A program made the position numbers and the translations under genes. A stretch of 64,000 bases of DNA from Pseudomonas vancouverensis (GTDB lineage: Bacteria > Pseudomonadota > Gammaproteobacteria > Pseudomonadales > Pseudomonadaceae), in assembly GCF_004348895.1 (NCBI RefSeq), contig NZ_RRZK01000009.1, positions 248,001-312,000 on the forward strand. Reading direction: 5' to 3'. Below, piece by piece: positions 24,544 through 38,444 of the stretch. The notes beneath the pieces were generated by a model, which was not told where the DNA came from, did not search any database, and was given only the letters and a program-made list of their open reading frames with translations. Each line of letters starts with the position of its first letter. The stretch's first letter is position 1.

Positions 24544-25800
24544 ATGGGTTACAAGAAGATTCAGGTTCCAGCCGTCGGCGAAAAAATCACCGTCAATGCA
24601 GACCATTCTCTCAATGTCCCTGATAACCCGATCATCCCCTTCATTGAAGGTGACGGTATTGGTGTCGATGTCAGTCCTGTGATGATCAAAGTGGTTGATG
24701 CTGCCGTAGCGAAAGCCTACGGGGGCAAGCGCAAGATTTCCTGGATGGAAGTCTATGCTGGCGAAAAAGCGACTCAGGTCTACGACCAGGACACCTGGCT
24801 GCCCCAGGAAACCCTGGACGCCGTGAAAGATTACGTCGTCTCCATCAAGGGCCCGCTGACCACGCCGGTCGGTGGCGGCATTCGCTCGCTGAACGTGGCC
24901 CTGCGCCAGCAGCTTGACCTGTATGTGTGCCTGCGTCCGGTGGTGTGGTTCGAAGGCGTGCCCAGCCCGGTGAAAAAGCCAGGCGACGTCGACATGGTGA
25001 TCTTCCGCGAAAACTCCGAAGACATTTATGCCGGTATCGAATGGAAGGCTGGCTCCCCTGAGGCCACCAAGGTCATCAAGTTCCTCAAGGAAGAAATGGG
25101 TGTCACCAAGATCCGTTTCGACCAGGATTGCGGCATCGGTATCAAGCCGGTTTCCAAGGAAGGCACCAAGCGCCTGGTGCGCAAAGCCCTGCAATATGTA
25201 GTGGATAACGACCGCAAGTCGCTGACCATCGTGCACAAGGGCAACATCATGAAATTCACCGAAGGTGCCTTCAAGGACTGGGGCTATGAGGTGGCGAAGG
25301 AGGAGTTCGGCGCCGAGTTGCTCGATGGCGGCCCGTGGATGAAGTTCAAGAACCCGAAAACCGGCCGAGAAGTCATCGTCAAGGATGCCATCGCCGACGC
25401 CATGCTCCAGCAGATCCTGCTGCGTCCGGCTGAATACGACGTGATCGCCACCCTGAACCTCAACGGTGACTACCTCTCCGACGCCCTGGCGGCGGAAGTG
25501 GGCGGTATCGGTATCGCGCCAGGTGCCAACCTGTCTGACACCGTGGCCATGTTCGAAGCCACCCACGGCACTGCGCCGAAATACGCAGGCAAGGACCAGG
25601 TCAACCCGGGTTCGGTGATCCTGTCGGCGGAAATGATGCTTCGCCATCTGGGCTGGACCGAGGCGGCAGACTTGATCATCAAGGGTACCAATGGCGCAAT
25701 CAAGGCCCGGACCGTGACCTATGACTTCGAGCGTCTTATGGAAGGTGCGAAGCTGGTGTCTTCTTCCGGTTTCGGTGATGCGTTGATCTCGCACATGTAA
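24544..25800 (+). CDS. icd: isocitrate dehydrogenase, NADP-dependent, dimeric type
   Basis: 418 residues from [16 protein letters not shown], with TGGAG upstream. It has the isopropylmalate-dehydrogenase-like fold, with [17 protein letters not shown] near the N-terminus. The substrate loop [13 protein letters not shown] contains the serine phosphorylated by AceK in E. coli. The metal site is [17 protein letters not shown], followed by [19 protein letters not shown]. It has its own terminator. Phosphorylation control would divert isocitrate to AceA during growth on acetate. Confidence 0.98.
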   Translation: MGYKKIQVPAVGEKITVNADHSLNVPDNPIIPFIEGDGIGVDVSPVMIKVVDAAVAKAYGGKRKISWMEVYAGEKATQVYDQDTWLPQETLDAVKDYVVSIKGPLTTPVGGGIRSLNVALRQQLDLYVCLRPVVWFEGVPSPVKKPGDVDMVIFRENSEDIYAGIEWKAGSPEATKVIKFLKEEMGVTKIRFDQDCGIGIKPVSKEGTKRLVRKALQYVVDNDRKSLTIVHKGNIMKFTEGAFKDWGYEVAKEEFGAELLDGGPWMKFKNPKTGREVIVKDAIADAMLQQILLRPAEYDVIATLNLNGDYLSDALAAEVGGIGIAPGANLSDTVAMFEATHGTAPKYAGKDQVNPGSVILSAEMMLRHLGWTEAADLIIKGTNGAIKARTVTYDFERLMEGAKLVSSSGFGDALISHM

Positions 25801-25820
25801 TAAAGCGCAGGCAAACAAAA

Positions 25821-25848
25821 AACCGTCTGGCTCCTGAGTCAGACGGTT
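25821..25848. terminator. bidirectional terminator between icd and cspD
   Basis: AACCGTCTG (25821-25829) pairs with CAGACGGTT (25840-25848), flanked by A-runs to the left and seven Ts to the right. It can end icd (plus) and cspD (minus) transcripts. Confidence 0.9.
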
Positions 25849-25875
25849 TTTTTATGACTGGATGAGGCTGCGGTT

Positions 25876-26130
25876 TCAGGCCTTGGCAGTTTCCGGTGCG
25901 ATCTGTGTCGCATCTTTCGATTTATCGACAGGGTTGCCGATGTTGACGGCGTGCAGCCCTTTAGGCCCCTGGATAATGTCGAAAGCGACGGTCTGACCGG
26001 CTTTCAAGGTTTTATAACCTTCCATTTGAATGGCCGAGTAGTGGGCAAACAAATCTTCAGTCTTGCCGTCTTCGTTGATGAATCCGTAACCCTTGGCATT
26101 GTTGAACCACTTCACCTTGCCGACTGCCAT
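25876..26130 (-). CDS. cspD: cold-shock domain protein, CspD-like
   Basis: 84 residues from [18 protein letters not shown]; six further in-frame codons upstream are possible. The OB-fold RNA-binding motifs are KGYGFI (RNP1) and LFAHYSAIQ (an RNP2 variant: DLFAHYS for VFVHFS), ending [11 protein letters not shown] charged tail ([18 protein letters not shown]) follows. CspD of E. coli inhibits replication in stationary phase. The position next to clpS-clpA is the same as in PAO1 and E. coli. Confidence 0.9.
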   Translation of the reverse strand: MAVGKVKWFNNAKGYGFINEDGKTEDLFAHYSAIQMEGYKTLKAGQTVAFDIIQGPKGLHAVNIGNPVDKSKDATQIAPETAKA

Positions 26131-26354
26131 ACCCAACTCCCTCTGCAACAGACTCCATCACTGGAGTATCATCCAGTACATCCGCAGTCGAACCTGTAAA
26201 TAAGATTGACTCCGCGGACCTTTTTTACCCACTGTGGGCTCTATTGGTTGTAACACCGTTTTGCCGATAGTCAAGCTGACCTAGCAGTTGTGCTTGAAAA
26301 CGCTGGCAGCCGCCCCCACCAATGAATTTGAACAACTGACGAACCTTTCTTTCC

Positions 26355-26717
26355 ATGCATGCAATCAGCCAGATTCGACTAACATTCAATCAGGATCGCC
26401 CTGATTTACACGACGACGATTCCGCAGGCGTTGCTGTTCAGGAAGCAAAGCCTGCATTGCAGGCGCCGCCGATGTACAAGGTGGTTTTGTTCAACGATGA
26501 CTACACACCGATGGATTTCGTCGTCGAAGTGCTCGAGGTGTTTTTTAACCTGAATCGCGAGCTGGCGACCAAGGTCATGCTGGCCGTCCATACAGAAGGG
26601 CGGGCAGTATGTGGAGTGTTTACCCGCGACATCGCCGAGACGAAGGCCATGCAGGTCAACCAGTACGCCAGGGAAAGCCAGCATCCGCTACTCTGTGAAA
26701 TCGAGAAGGACGGTTAA
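26355..26717 (+). CDS. clpS: ATP-dependent Clp protease adaptor ClpS
   Basis: 120 residues. It binds N-terminal Leu, Phe, Trp and Tyr degrons and delivers the proteins to ClpAP. The flexible N-terminus (1-37) leads into [21 protein letters not shown], with the conserved NDD-x-T-P-M-D-F loop and the hydrophobic pocket. The end is [19 protein letters not shown]. It is 29 bases upstream of clpA, its partner. Confidence 0.97.
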   Translation: MHAISQIRLTFNQDRPDLHDDDSAGVAVQEAKPALQAPPMYKVVLFNDDYTPMDFVVEVLEVFFNLNRELATKVMLAVHTEGRAVCGVFTRDIAETKAMQVNQYARESQHPLLCEIEKDG

Positions 26718-26746
26718 CGCCGACCACTTGGGTATGAGGTGAAGCT

Positions 26747-29017
26747 ATGTTAAACCGCGAGCTCGAAGTCACCCTCAATCTTGCCTTCAAGGAAGCCCGT
26801 TCGAAGCGTCATGAGTTCATGACCGTAGAGCATCTCCTGCTGGCCCTATTGGACAATGAGGCTGCCGCCACCGTTTTGCGTGCGTGCGGTGCAAACCTCG
26901 ACAAACTCAAGCACGACCTGCAGGAGTTCATCGACTCCACCACGCCACTGATCCCCGTCCACGACGAAGATCGCGAAACCCAGCCGACCCTGGGCTTTCA
27001 GCGTGTCCTGCAACGTGCTGTGTTCCACGTACAGAGCTCGGGCAAACGTGAGGTGACCGGCGCCAACGTGCTGGTCGCGATCTTCAGTGAGCAAGAGAGT
27101 CAGGCAGTGTTCCTGCTGAAACAGCAGAGCGTTGCCCGCATTGATGTCGTCAACTATATCGCCCATGGCATCTCCAAGGTGCCCGGGCAAGGCGATCACT
27201 CTGAAGGTGAGCAAGATATGCAGGACGATGAGGGCGGTGAGTCTTCCTCTTCAGGCAATCCTCTGGATGCTTATGCCAGTAATCTCAACGAACTTGCGCG
27301 TCAGGGTCGAATTGATCCATTGGTAGGCCGTGAGCTGGAAGTCGAACGTGTCGCGCAGATTCTGGCGCGTCGTCGCAAGAACAATCCGTTGCTGGTCGGC
27401 GAGGCGGGCGTGGGTAAAACCGCGATTGCCGAAGGCCTGGCCAAGCGTATCGTCGACAATCAGGTACCGGACCTGCTGGCCAACAGCGTGGTCTACTCCC
27501 TTGATCTGGGCGCCTTGCTGGCGGGTACCAAATACCGCGGTGATTTCGAGAAGCGCTTCAAGGCGTTGCTCAATGAGCTGAAAAAACGTCCGCAAGCGAT
27601 CCTGTTCATCGACGAGATTCACACCATCATCGGTGCGGGTGCTGCGTCCGGCGGCGTGATGGATGCCTCGAACCTGCTCAAGCCACTACTGTCTTCGGGC
27701 GATATCCGTTGCATCGGTTCGACCACGTTCCAGGAATTTCGCGGCATCTTCGAGAAGGACCGTGCCCTGGCTCGACGCTTCCAGAAGGTCGACGTCTCGG
27801 AGCCATCGGTGGAAGACACCGTCGGTATCCTGCGCGGGCTGAAAGGGCGTTTCGAGCAGCATCACAACATCGAGTACAGCGATGAAGCGTTGCGCGCAGC
27901 CGCCGAACTGGCTTCGCGTTACATCAATGACCGGCACATGCCGGACAAGGCCATCGATGTAATCGACGAGGCGGGCGCCTATCAGCGTCTGCAGCCGGCC
28001 GAAAAACGCGTAAAACGCATCGAAGTGCCTCAGGTCGAGGACATCGTGGCGAAAATCGCGCGAATTCCGCCGAAACACGTCACCAGTTCCGACAAGGAGC
28101 TGCTGCGTAACCTGGAGCGTGACCTCAAACTCACGGTATTCGGTCAGGATGCGGCAATCGACTCCCTGGCGACCGCGATCAAGCTGTCCCGTGCCGGCCT
28201 GAAATCCCCTGACAAGCCTGTCGGTTCGTTCCTGTTCGCAGGACCGACCGGTGTCGGTAAAACCGAAGCGGCACGGCAGTTGGCCAAGGCGCTGGGCGTC
28301 GAGCTGATTCGTTTCGACATGTCCGAATACATGGAACGCCACACCGTATCGCGTCTGATCGGTGCGCCTCCAGGTTATGTCGGGTTCGACCAGGGCGGTC
28401 TGCTGACCGAAGCCATCACCAAGCAGCCACACTGCGTGCTGTTGCTCGATGAAATCGAGAAGGCGCATCCGGAAGTCTTCAACCTGCTGTTGCAGGTGAT
28501 GGACCACGGCACCCTGACCGACAACAACGGGCGCAAGGCGGATTTCCGTAACGTGATCGTCATCATGACGACCAACGCCGGTGCCGAAACGGCGGCGCGT
28601 GCTTCGATCGGTTTCACCTTCCAGGATCACTCTTCCGATGCAATGGAAGTGATCAAGAAGAGCTTCACGCCGGAGTTCCGCAACCGTCTGGACACCATCA
28701 TCCAGTTTGGTCGCCTCAGTCATGAGGTTATCAAGAGCGTGGTGGACAAGTTCCTTACCGAACTTCAGGCGCAACTGGAAGACAAGCGCGTGTTGCTGGA
28801 AGTCACCGATGCGGCTCGCAGCTGGCTGGCCGAAGGTGGTTACGATGTGGCAATGGGTGCTCGTCCGATGGCTCGCTTGATCCAGGACAAGATCAAGCGT
28901 CCGCTGGCGGAGGAGATTCTCTTTGGTGAGCTGGCTGAGCATGGTGGTGTGGTGCACATCGACATCAAGGATGGCGAGCTGACCTTTGAGTTTGAGACTA
29001 CGGCGGAGATGGCCTGA
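26747..29017 (+). CDS. clpA: ATP-dependent Clp protease ATPase subunit ClpA
   Basis: 756-residue double-AAA+ unfoldase that feeds ClpP. It has an N-domain (about 1-145) with two Clp_N repeats and an acidic linker ([20 protein letters not shown]). D1 has Walker [14 protein letters not shown] and Walker [12 protein letters not shown]2 has [13 protein letters not shown] and [21 protein letters not shown] pore-proximal motifs follow. GAGGT precedes the ATG by 8 bases. A strong hairpin terminates it. Confidence 0.98.
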   Translation: MLNRELEVTLNLAFKEARSKRHEFMTVEHLLLALLDNEAAATVLRACGANLDKLKHDLQEFIDSTTPLIPVHDEDRETQPTLGFQRVLQRAVFHVQSSGKREVTGANVLVAIFSEQESQAVFLLKQQSVARIDVVNYIAHGISKVPGQGDHSEGEQDMQDDEGGESSSSGNPLDAYASNLNELARQGRIDPLVGRELEVERVAQILARRRKNNPLLVGEAGVGKTAIAEGLAKRIVDNQVPDLLANSVVYSLDLGALLAGTKYRGDFEKRFKALLNELKKRPQAILFIDEIHTIIGAGAASGGVMDASNLLKPLLSSGDIRCIGSTTFQEFRGIFEKDRALARRFQKVDVSEPSVEDTVGILRGLKGRFEQHHNIEYSDEALRAAAELASRYINDRHMPDKAIDVIDEAGAYQRLQPAEKRVKRIEVPQVEDIVAKIARIPPKHVTSSDKELLRNLERDLKLTVFGQDAAIDSLATAIKLSRAGLKSPDKPVGSFLFAGPTGVGKTEAARQLAKALGVELIRFDMSEYMERHTVSRLIGAPPGYVGFDQGGLLTEAITKQPHCVLLLDEIEKAHPEVFNLLLQVMDHGTLTDNNGRKADFRNVIVIMTTNAGAETAARASIGFTFQDHSSDAMEVIKKSFTPEFRNRLDTIIQFGRLSHEVIKSVVDKFLTELQAQLEDKRVLLEVTDAARSWLAEGGYDVAMGARPMARLIQDKIKRPLAEEILFGELAEHGGVVHIDIKDGELTFEFETTAEMA

Positions 29018-29032
29018 CGGCTGTTGAAAGCG

Positions 29033-29056
29033 AAAGGCGCCTTCGGGCGCCTTTTT
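29033..29056 (+). terminator. terminator of clpA
   Basis: AAAGGCGCC (29033-29041) / GGCGCCTTT (29046-29054) around a TTCG tetraloop, followed by a T-run. It lies 16 bases past the clpA stop. Confidence 0.92.
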
Positions 29057-29069
29057 TGCTTTTTGGATT

Positions 29070-29107
29070 GAGTGTATATCCGTTACCGCAGAAACGGATA
29101 TTCACTC
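29070..29107. repeat. imperfect inverted repeat (GTGTATATCCGTT type)
   Basis: GAGTGTATATCCGTT (29070-29084) and AACGGATATTCACTC (29093-29107) pair in 14 of 15 positions around an 8-base loop. The left arm resembles an intergenic repeat that I recall as common in fluorescent pseudomonads (TGTATATCCGTT followed by CTGCGGTAACGG). Which family it belongs to is uncertain. Confidence 0.5.
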
Positions 29108-29144
29108 CAAACCAACGAAACCAACAAACCGCAGACAAACAAAA

Positions 29145-29166
29145 ACGCCCGGCATATGCCGGGCGT
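29145..29166 (-). terminator. terminator of infA
   Basis: Perfect palindrome ACGCCCGGCAT / ATGCCGGGCGT (29145-29166). The A-rich left flank gives a U-tract on the minus strand. It lies 15 bases past the infA stop. Confidence 0.85.
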
Positions 29167-29181
29167 CTTGTATTGACCTGA

Positions 29182-29400
29182 TTAACGAGCGCGGTAGGTA
29201 ATGCGCCCTTTGCTCAAGTCATAGGGAGTCAGCTCGACGCGCACTTTGTCGCCGGTAAGAATACGGATGTAGTTCTTGCGCATCTTGCCGGAGATGTGCG
29301 CGGTTACGACGTGCCCATTTTCCAACTCCACACGAAACATGGTGTTGGGCAGGGTGTCGACGACAGTGCCTTCCATTTCGAAGCTGTCTTCTTTCGACAT
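29182..29400 (-). CDS. infA: translation initiation factor IF-1
   Basis: 72 residues from [20 protein letters not shown], the universal IF-1 start; the upstream open frame is not used. The S1-like OB fold contains [26 protein letters not shown] and ends [12 protein letters not shown]-1 blocks the ribosomal A site during initiation. It is downstream of trxB-aat-bpt on the same strand, 111 bases from bpt. Confidence 0.98.
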
Positions 29401-29511
29401 GCAGTAAAGCCCTCGGTGTCCAATGAATGGCCCGGTGCAACTGCGCCAGGCAAAAGCGGCGTGCATTGTGCCCGAAAAATGGGGTTTAAGCCAAGGGGTT
29501 TAGGGTTTGCT

Positions 29512-30219
29512 CTAATTCAGAACGACCCAGCGCTGGTTTATCAGCAGTTCAATGGGGCGATATTGAGTCTTGTAATTCATCTTTTTGCAGTTTTTGATCC
29601 AGTAGCCCAGGTAAACCGCCTCCAGGCCCAGGCGCCTGGCTTCGCTGATTTGCCAAAGGATCGCGAAACGCCCCAGGCTGCGGCGTTCTTCGGTGGGTTC
29701 GTAGAAGGTATAAACCGCCGACAGGCCATTGGGCAGCAGGTCGGTCACGGCGATGGCGAGCAGCCGTCCGTCGAGGCGGAATTCGTAGAAGCGGGAAAAC
29801 GGCAGGTCGCGCACCAGAAAGGTCGAGAACTGGTCACGGCTCGGGGGGTACATGTCGCCATCGGCATGGCGCTGTTCGATGTAGCGTTGATAAAGATCGA
29901 AGTATTCTTCGTTGAAGCCGGGTTTGGCAGGGCGTACCTGCAAATCGGCATTGCGCTTGAAGATGCGCTTCTGTTGCCGATTGGGCATGAACTGGGCCAC
30001 AGGGATGCGGGCAGGTACGCAGGCATTGCAATTCTGGCAATGCGGCCGGTAGAGATGGTCGCCACTGCGACGAAAACCCATCTCGGACAGATCTGCATAG
30101 ACATGCACATCCATGGGCTGGCTAGGGTCCAGAAACAGGGTCGTGGCCTGTTCCTCGGGCAGATAACTGCAAGAGTGCGGCTGAGTGGCATAGAACTTCA
30201 AACGCGCCAACTCGGTCAT
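29512..30219 (-). CDS. bpt: aspartate/glutamate leucyltransferase
   Basis: 235 residues, ATE/Bpt family. Adds leucine from Leu-tRNA to N-terminal Asp and Glu, making them ClpS substrates. The cysteine pattern [15 protein letters not shown] is at about 60-74. The C-terminal acyltransferase region [20 protein letters not shown] is conserved. It lies between aat and infA, in the same neighbourhood as clpS-clpA, so the whole N-degron route is clustered. Confidence 0.95.
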   Translation of the reverse strand: MTELARLKFYATQPHSCSYLPEEQATTLFLDPSQPMDVHVYADLSEMGFRRSGDHLYRPHCQNCNACVPARIPVAQFMPNRQQKRIFKRNADLQVRPAKPGFNEEYFDLYQRYIEQRHADGDMYPPSRDQFSTFLVRDLPFSRFYEFRLDGRLLAIAVTDLLPNGLSAVYTFYEPTEERRSLGRFAILWQISEARRLGLEAVYLGYWIKNCKKMNYKTQYRPIELLINQRWVVLN

Positions 30220-30276
30220 GATCAGCCCTCGGGATAATGCTTTCGATTAATTGTAAGCCACGCGCGCAAAAGTCGC

Positions 30277-30957
30277 TCAGCAAACCCAAGTGGCAGAGTT
30301 AGATTCATCCAGGTGTCTGGCCAGATAGTTCGCAAACTCGCGACGAGGTATCGCTCGTGCGCCCAGGCTGTGCAGATGATCGGTTGGCATCTGGCAATCA
30401 ATCAACACGAAGCCCGAGTCTTTCAGATGACGCACCAGCGTGGCAAAGCCGAATTTCGAGGCGTTGTCGGCGCGGCTGAACATCGACTCACCGAAAAACA
30501 ACCGACCCATCGCCAGGCCATACAAGCCGCCGACCAGTTCGTCGCCGTCCCACACTTCCACTGAGTGCGCATGACCACGTCGGTGCAATTCGATATAGGC
30601 ATCTTGCATCGCTTCGGTTATCCAGGTGCCGTCGGCGTATTCCCGAGGTGCGGCGCAGGCGCGGATGACGGCAGCGAAATCCTCGTCGAAGGAGACCTGA
30701 TAGCGTTGCTGGCGAAGCAATTTATTCAGGCTGCGCGAGACGTGCAGTTCGTCGGGAAATAACACGGTGCGCGGATCGGGCGACCACCAGAGGATTGGCT
30801 GGCCTTCGGAAAACCACGGGAAGCAGCCATGGCGGTAGGCACTGACCAGGCGGTCAGCGGACAAGTCACCGCCGGCAGCCAGCAACCCGTTGGGTTCGCG
30901 CATGGCCTTTTCCAGTGGCGGAAAGGTCAGGGTGTTGCGTTGTAACCAAGTCAGCAT
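30277..30957 (-). CDS. aat: leucyl/phenylalanyl-tRNA-protein transferase
   Basis: 226 residues from [21 protein letters not shown]; a longer in-frame extension is not family-like. It transfers Leu or Phe to N-terminal Lys and Arg. The family core [26 protein letters not shown] and [30 protein letters not shown] are both present. It is 57 bases upstream of bpt and 61 bases downstream of trxB. Confidence 0.97.
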   Translation of the reverse strand: MLTWLQRNTLTFPPLEKAMREPNGLLAAGGDLSADRLVSAYRHGCFPWFSEGQPILWWSPDPRTVLFPDELHVSRSLNKLLRQQRYQVSFDEDFAAVIRACAAPREYADGTWITEAMQDAYIELHRRGHAHSVEVWDGDELVGGLYGLAMGRLFFGESMFSRADNASKFGFATLVRHLKDSGFVLIDCQMPTDHLHSLGARAIPRREFANYLARHLDESNSATWVC

Positions 30958-31018
30958 GGCGTCCGGGCTTGCAGAAGAGGAGGGTAGGGCGGGTAATGAC
31001 CCGCCCTGAAGTTTGCCT

Positions 31019-32286
<1,268 letters not shown>

Positions 32287-34698
32287 TTGAAGAAATCCAC
32301 CGCAGCACCTAAACCAGCCGTCGTTCCACTCTGGCGCCAACAACTGCACTACCGGCTCAAGGAAGGTGCGTTGATCGCCATCGGTGCGTTGTGCCTGTTC
32401 CTGATGATGGCCTTGCTGACCTATGGCAAGGACGATCCGGGCTGGAGCCACAACAGCAAGATCGACGACGTGCAGAATTTCGGCGGGCCGGCAGGCTCCT
32501 ACAGCGCCGATATCCTGTTCATGGTCCTGGGATACTTCGCCTATATCTTCCCGTTGCTGCTGGCGATCAAGGCTTACCAGATCTTCCGTCAGCGTCACGA
32601 ACCCTGGCAGTGGAGCGGCTGGCTGTTCTCCTGGCGCCTGATCGGCCTGGTGTTCCTGGTGTTGTCTGGCGCGGCGCTGGCGCATATTCATTTTCATGCC
32701 GCGACCGGTCTCCCGGCCGGCGCGGGCGGGGCGCTGGGCGAAAGCCTGGGCGATTTGGCCAAGAACGCCCTGAACATCCAGGGCAGCACGCTGCTGTTCA
32801 TCGCCTTGTTCCTGTTCGGCCTGACCGTATTCACCGACCTGTCTTGGTTCAAGGTCATGGACGTCACCGGTAAGATCACCCTCGATCTGTTCGAACTCTT
32901 CCAGGGCGCCGCCAATCGCTGGTGGTCGGCACGGACCGAGCGCAAACAACTGGTTGCCCAGTTGCGCGAAGTCGACGACCGCGTAGATGAGGTGGTCGCG
33001 CCGACAGTCACCGATAAGCGTGAGCAGGCCAAGGTCAAGGAGCGCCTGATCGAGCGCGAGCAGGCGTTGAGCAAACACATGTCCGAGCGGGAGAAACAGG
33101 TGCCGCCGGTGATTGCCCCGGCTCCGGTCAAGCCAGCGGCTCCAAGCAAACGTGTGGAAAAAGAGAAGCAGGCGCCTTTATTTGTCGACAGCGCGGTTGA
33201 AGGCACATTGCCGCCGATCTCGATCCTCGATCCCGCAGAGAAGAAACAACTCAATTACTCGCCGGAATCCCTGGCGGCCGTCGGCCACCTGCTGGAAATC
33301 AAGCTCAAGGAATTCGGCGTCGAAGTCACGGTGGACTCGATTCACCCAGGCCCGGTGATTACTCGTTACGAAATCCAGCCTGCGGCGGGTGTAAAAGTCA
33401 GCCGCATTGCCAACCTGGCCAAAGACCTGGCGCGTTCCCTGGCCGTCACCAGCGTCCGTGTGGTCGAGGTGATCCCGGGCAAGACTACGGTCGGTATCGA
33501 GATTCCCAACGAAGACCGGCAGATCGTGCGCTTCTCCGAGGTACTGTCGACCCCCGAGTACGATAACTTCAAATCGCCGGTCACACTGGCATTGGGGCAT
33601 GACATCGGTGGCAAACCGGTCATCACCGACCTGGCGAAGATGCCGCACCTGCTGGTGGCCGGTACCACCGGTTCCGGTAAGTCGGTGGGTGTGAACGCGA
33701 TGATCCTGTCGATCCTGTTCAAGTCCGGCCCGGAAGACGCCAAGCTGATCATGATCGACCCGAAAATGCTCGAGCTGTCGATCTACGAAGGCATTCCGCA
33801 CCTGCTGTGCCCGGTGGTTACCGACATGAAGGACGCCGCCAACGCCCTGCGCTGGAGCGTTGCCGAGATGGAGCGCCGCTACAAATTGATGGCGAAGATG
33901 GGCGTGCGCAACCTGTCGGGCTTCAACGCCAAGGTCAAGGAAGCACAAGACGCCGGCGAGCCATTGAGCGATCCGCTGTACAAGCGCGAAAGCATTCATG
34001 ACGAGGCACCGCTGCTGAGCAAGCTGCCGACCATCGTTGTGGTGGTGGACGAATTTGCCGACATGATGATGATCGTCGGCAAGAAGGTCGAAGAGCTGAT
34101 TGCGCGGATTGCGCAGAAAGCCCGTGCCGCCGGTATTCACCTGATCCTGGCGACCCAGCGACCTTCGGTGGACGTGATCACCGGTCTGATCAAGGCCAAC
34201 ATCCCGACCCGCATGGCGTTCCAGGTGTCGAGCAAGATCGACTCGCGGACCATCATCGACCAGGGCGGTGCCGAGCAGTTGCTGGGTCACGGTGACATGC
34301 TCTACATGCCGCCGGGCACCAGCCTGCCGATTCGCGTGCATGGCGCGTTTGTTTCCGACGATGAAGTTCACCGCGTGGTGGAAGCCTGGAAACTGCGTGG
34401 CGCGCCGGAATACAACGACGACATCCTCAATGGCGTCGAAGAAGCTGGCAGCGGTTTCGAAGGCAGCAGTGGTGGCGGTGACGGCGATGATCCGGAAGCC
34501 GACGCGCTGTACGACGAGGCGGTGCAGTTCGTGCTGGAAAGCCGCCGTGCGTCCATTTCCGCAGTTCAGCGCAAGCTGAAAATTGGCTATAACCGCGCCG
34601 CCCGCATGATCGAAGCCATGGAAATGGCCGGGGTCGTGACGTCCATGAACACCAACGGTTCGCGTGAAGTCCTGGCCCCGGGCCCGGTGCGCGACTGA
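32287..34698 (+). CDS. ftsK: DNA translocase FtsK
   Basis: Septal DNA pump that segregates chromosome ends and activates XerCD. The proposed start is a TTG at 32287 ([13 protein letters not shown]), with AGGA 12 bases upstream, giving 803 residues; the frame stays open to an ATG at 32215, which would add a hydrophobic start untypical of the family. Four membrane segments (about 25-180) precede a charged linker. The motor has Walker [13 protein letters not shown] and Walker [12 protein letters not shown] winged-helix gamma domain that reads KOPS ends the protein ([20 protein letters not shown]). Confidence 0.93.
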   Translation: MKKSTAAPKPAVVPLWRQQLHYRLKEGALIAIGALCLFLMMALLTYGKDDPGWSHNSKIDDVQNFGGPAGSYSADILFMVLGYFAYIFPLLLAIKAYQIFRQRHEPWQWSGWLFSWRLIGLVFLVLSGAALAHIHFHAATGLPAGAGGALGESLGDLAKNALNIQGSTLLFIALFLFGLTVFTDLSWFKVMDVTGKITLDLFELFQGAANRWWSARTERKQLVAQLREVDDRVDEVVAPTVTDKREQAKVKERLIEREQALSKHMSEREKQVPPVIAPAPVKPAAPSKRVEKEKQAPLFVDSAVEGTLPPISILDPAEKKQLNYSPESLAAVGHLLEIKLKEFGVEVTVDSIHPGPVITRYEIQPAAGVKVSRIANLAKDLARSLAVTSVRVVEVIPGKTTVGIEIPNEDRQIVRFSEVLSTPEYDNFKSPVTLALGHDIGGKPVITDLAKMPHLLVAGTTGSGKSVGVNAMILSILFKSGPEDAKLIMIDPKMLELSIYEGIPHLLCPVVTDMKDAANALRWSVAEMERRYKLMAKMGVRNLSGFNAKVKEAQDAGEPLSDPLYKRESIHDEAPLLSKLPTIVVVVDEFADMMMIVGKKVEELIARIAQKARAAGIHLILATQRPSVDVITGLIKANIPTRMAFQVSSKIDSRTIIDQGGAEQLLGHGDMLYMPPGTSLPIRVHGAFVSDDEVHRVVEAWKLRGAPEYNDDILNGVEEAGSGFEGSSGGGDGDDPEADALYDEAVQFVLESRRASISAVQRKLKIGYNRAARMIEAMEMAGVVTSMNTNGSREVLAPGPVRD

Positions 34699-34712
34699 CC
34701 TGATATTGAACG

Positions 34713-34736
34713 GCAGGTGCCTTGAGGCACCTGTCG
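34713..34736 (+). terminator. hairpin after ftsK
   Basis: CAGGTGCC pairs with GGCACCTG across a TTGA loop, with extra flanking pairs, between ftsK and lolA. No T-run follows, so it may be an attenuator or processing site rather than a full terminator. Confidence 0.35.
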
Positions 34737-34764
34737 AATTCCCACGAATGTTATGAGGACTCCC

Positions 34765-35388
34765 ATGCGTTTGATCCGCATGCTGTTGCTGCCGGTACTG
34801 GCTTTGACCACGCTCTCGGCCCACGCCGATGACAAGGATGTGGCACGCCTGACCCAACTGCTGGAAAAATCCCAGACCTTGTCGGCGCGTTTCTCCCAAC
34901 TGACCCTTGATGGTACCGGCACCCAGTTGCAGGAAACCGCCGGCGACATGTCGCTGCAACGCCCCGGCCTGTTCTACTGGCACACCGATGCGCCGGCCGA
35001 ACAGACCATGGTCTCCGACGGCAAGAAAGTCACCCTGTGGGACCCGGACCTGGAACAGGCGACTATCAAGAATCTCGATCAGCGCCTGACCCAGACCCCG
35101 GCATTGTTGTTGTCGGGTGACGTATCCAAGATCAGCCAGAGCTTCGACATCAGCGCGAAAGAGGCCGGCGGCGTGATTGATTTCACCTTGAAGCCGAAGA
35201 CCAAGGACACCCTGTTTGACAGCCTGCGCCTGTCGTTCCGCAACGGCCTGGTGAACGACATGCAGTTGATCGACAGCGTCGGTCAGCGCACCAATATCCT
35301 GTTCACCGGTGTGAAGGCCAACGAACCGATCCCTGCGTCCAAGTTCAAGTTCGACATCCCTAAAGGTGCGGACGTCATCCAAGAATAA
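34765..35388 (+). CDS. lolA: outer-membrane lipoprotein carrier protein LolA
   Basis: 207 residues from [21 protein letters not shown] (signal peptide, cleavage before DDK); GAGGA lies 9 bases upstream. LolA ferries lipoproteins from LolCDE to LolB across the periplasm. The mature part shows the family pattern [36 protein letters not shown] and the C-terminal [13 protein letters not shown]. It lies between ftsK and rarA, as in other gamma-proteobacteria. Confidence 0.96.
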   Translation: MRLIRMLLLPVLALTTLSAHADDKDVARLTQLLEKSQTLSARFSQLTLDGTGTQLQETAGDMSLQRPGLFYWHTDAPAEQTMVSDGKKVTLWDPDLEQATIKNLDQRLTQTPALLLSGDVSKISQSFDISAKEAGGVIDFTLKPKTKDTLFDSLRLSFRNGLVNDMQLIDSVGQRTNILFTGVKANEPIPASKFKFDIPKGADVIQE

Positions 35389-35400
35389 AACGCAGAAACC

Positions 35401-35422
35401 CTGTAGGAGCGAGCTCCTACAG
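35401..35422. repeat. REP-like palindrome between lolA and rarA
   Basis: CTGTAGGAGC pairs with GCTCCTACAG around GA (35401-35422), a minimal member of the GTAGGAGC REP family. Confidence 0.7.
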
Positions 35423-35451
35423 GATCGACATCAGAGGTTTAACACTACGTC

Positions 35452-36774
35452 ATGGATCTGTTTCGCAGCGCCCCCATCGCCCAACCTCTGGCTGCACGCT
35501 TGCGCGCAACCAACCTGGACGAGTACGTCGGTCAGGAGCACGTGCTCGCTCGCGGCAAGCCCTTGCGCGAAGCGCTGGAGCAGGGTGCGCTGCATTCGAT
35601 GATTTTCTGGGGGCCGCCGGGTGTGGGCAAGACCACCCTCGCGCGTTTGCTCGCGGAAGTCTCGGATGCGCACTTCGAAACGGTGTCGGCGGTACTGGCT
35701 GGCGTCAAGGAGATCCGCCAGGCGGTGGAAATCGCCAAGCAGCAGGCCGGGCAGTACGGCAAGCGCACCATCCTGTTCGTCGACGAAGTGCATCGCTTCA
35801 ACAAGTCGCAACAGGACGCCTTCCTGCCCTACGTCGAAGACGGCACGCTGATTTTCATCGGCGCGACCACCGAAAACCCGTCGTTCGAACTCAACAACGC
35901 CTTGCTCTCCCGGGCCCGGGTCTACGTGCTGAAAAGCCTCGATGAGGCGGCCCTGCGCAAACTGGTGCATCGCGCACTCACTGAGGAGCGTGGGCTGGGC
36001 AAGCGCAATCTGACGTTGAGCGATGAAGGTTTCCAGATGCTGCTCTCTGCAGCCGATGGCGATGGCCGGCGCTTGCTCAATCTGCTGGAAAACGCTTCGG
36101 ACCTTGCCGAAGACAACAGCGAGATGGGCATTGACCTCCTGCAAAGCCTGCTCGGCGATACCCGTCGGCGATTCGACAAGGGCGGCGAAGCCTTTTACGA
36201 CCAGATTTCTGCGCTGCACAAGTCCGTGCGTGGTTCCAACCCGGACGGCGCGCTGTACTGGTTTGCGCGGATGATCGACGGCGGCTGCGATCCGTTGTAC
36301 CTGGCCCGACGTGTCGTGCGCATGGCCAGCGAAGACATCGGCAATGCCGACCCGCGTGCCCTGAGCCTGTGCCTGGCAGCGTGGGAAGTGCAAGAGCGCC
36401 TGGGCAGCCCGGAAGGCGAACTGGCGGTTGCGCAAGCCATCACCTATCTGGCTTGCGCGCCGAAGAGCAACGCCGTGTACATGGGCTTCAAAACGGCGTT
36501 GCGCGCCGCCGCCGAACACGGCTCGTTGGAGGTGCCCCTGCATTTGCGTAATGCACCGACCAAGCTGATGAAGCAATTGGGATATGGCGACGAATACCGC
36601 TATGCCCACGATGAACCCGATGCCTACGCCGCCGGGGAAGATTATTTCCCGGAAGAACTGCAACCGATCCCGTTCTATCAGCCCGTGCCCCGTGGCCTGG
36701 AGCTGAAAATCGGCGAAAAGCTCAATCACCTGGCAAAACTCGATCGATTAAGCCCTCGGCAGCGGAGAAAATAG
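35452..36774 (+). CDS. rarA: replication-associated recombination protein A (AAA+)
   Basis: 440-residue AAA+ ATPase related to clamp loaders and RuvB; acts at stalled forks. Walker A is [17 protein letters not shown] (about 62-78) and Walker [19 protein letters not shown]. The C-terminal domain with [18 protein letters not shown] is conserved. Its TAG overlaps the GTG start of crcB by one base, so the two are probably coupled. Confidence 0.97.
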   Translation: MDLFRSAPIAQPLAARLRATNLDEYVGQEHVLARGKPLREALEQGALHSMIFWGPPGVGKTTLARLLAEVSDAHFETVSAVLAGVKEIRQAVEIAKQQAGQYGKRTILFVDEVHRFNKSQQDAFLPYVEDGTLIFIGATTENPSFELNNALLSRARVYVLKSLDEAALRKLVHRALTEERGLGKRNLTLSDEGFQMLLSAADGDGRRLLNLLENASDLAEDNSEMGIDLLQSLLGDTRRRFDKGGEAFYDQISALHKSVRGSNPDGALYWFARMIDGGCDPLYLARRVVRMASEDIGNADPRALSLCLAAWEVQERLGSPEGELAVAQAITYLACAPKSNAVYMGFKTALRAAAEHGSLEVPLHLRNAPTKLMKQLGYGDEYRYAHDEPDAYAAGEDYFPEELQPIPFYQPVPRGLELKIGEKLNHLAKLDRLSPRQRRK

Positions 36775-37148
36775 TGCTTCCACTGATAGTTGCTGTCTCA
36801 GTCGGCGGGATGGCCGGCACCTTGCTGCGCTTTGCTACCGGCAACTGGATCAACGCTAATTGGCCGCGGCACTTCTATACCGCGACGCTGGCCGTTAATA
36901 TCGTGGGCTGTTTGCTGATCGGCGTTCTATACGGCCTGTTTTTGATACGCCCGGAGGTGCCCATCGAGGTGCGCGCCGGGTTGATGGTCGGCTTCCTCGG
37001 GGGGCTGACGACTTTTTCATCCTTTTCACTGGATACGGTGCGCCTGCTGGAAAGCGGGCAGGTGCCGCTGGCCCTGGGCTATGCGGCACTCAGCGTATTC
37101 GGCGGGCTGCTCGCCACCTGGGCCGGCCTGTCCCTGACCAAACTTTGA
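36774..37148 (+). CDS. crcB: fluoride ion channel/exporter CrcB (Fluc)
   Basis: 124 residues, GTG start at 36774. Four hydrophobic segments; [15 protein letters not shown] near the start, [11 protein letters not shown], and the [16 protein letters not shown] motif of the fluoride pore. Crc/Fluc channels relieve fluoride toxicity as dual-topology dimers. A single gene here, not a pair. There is no sign of a fluoride riboswitch, since the gene starts inside the rarA stop. Confidence 0.95.
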   Translation: MLPLIVAVSVGGMAGTLLRFATGNWINANWPRHFYTATLAVNIVGCLLIGVLYGLFLIRPEVPIEVRAGLMVGFLGGLTTFSSFSLDTVRLLESGQVPLALGYAALSVFGGLLATWAGLSLTKL

Positions 37149-37151
37149 TAA

Positions 37152-38444
<1,293 letters not shown>

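Noticed and set aside
33178..35382. Very long open frame (734 codons) antisense to ftsK and lolA
   Set aside because: FtsK and LolA on the plus strand are certain. High GC and codon bias leave the antisense frame free of stops; its translation is His/Gly/Arg/Gln-rich without domains.
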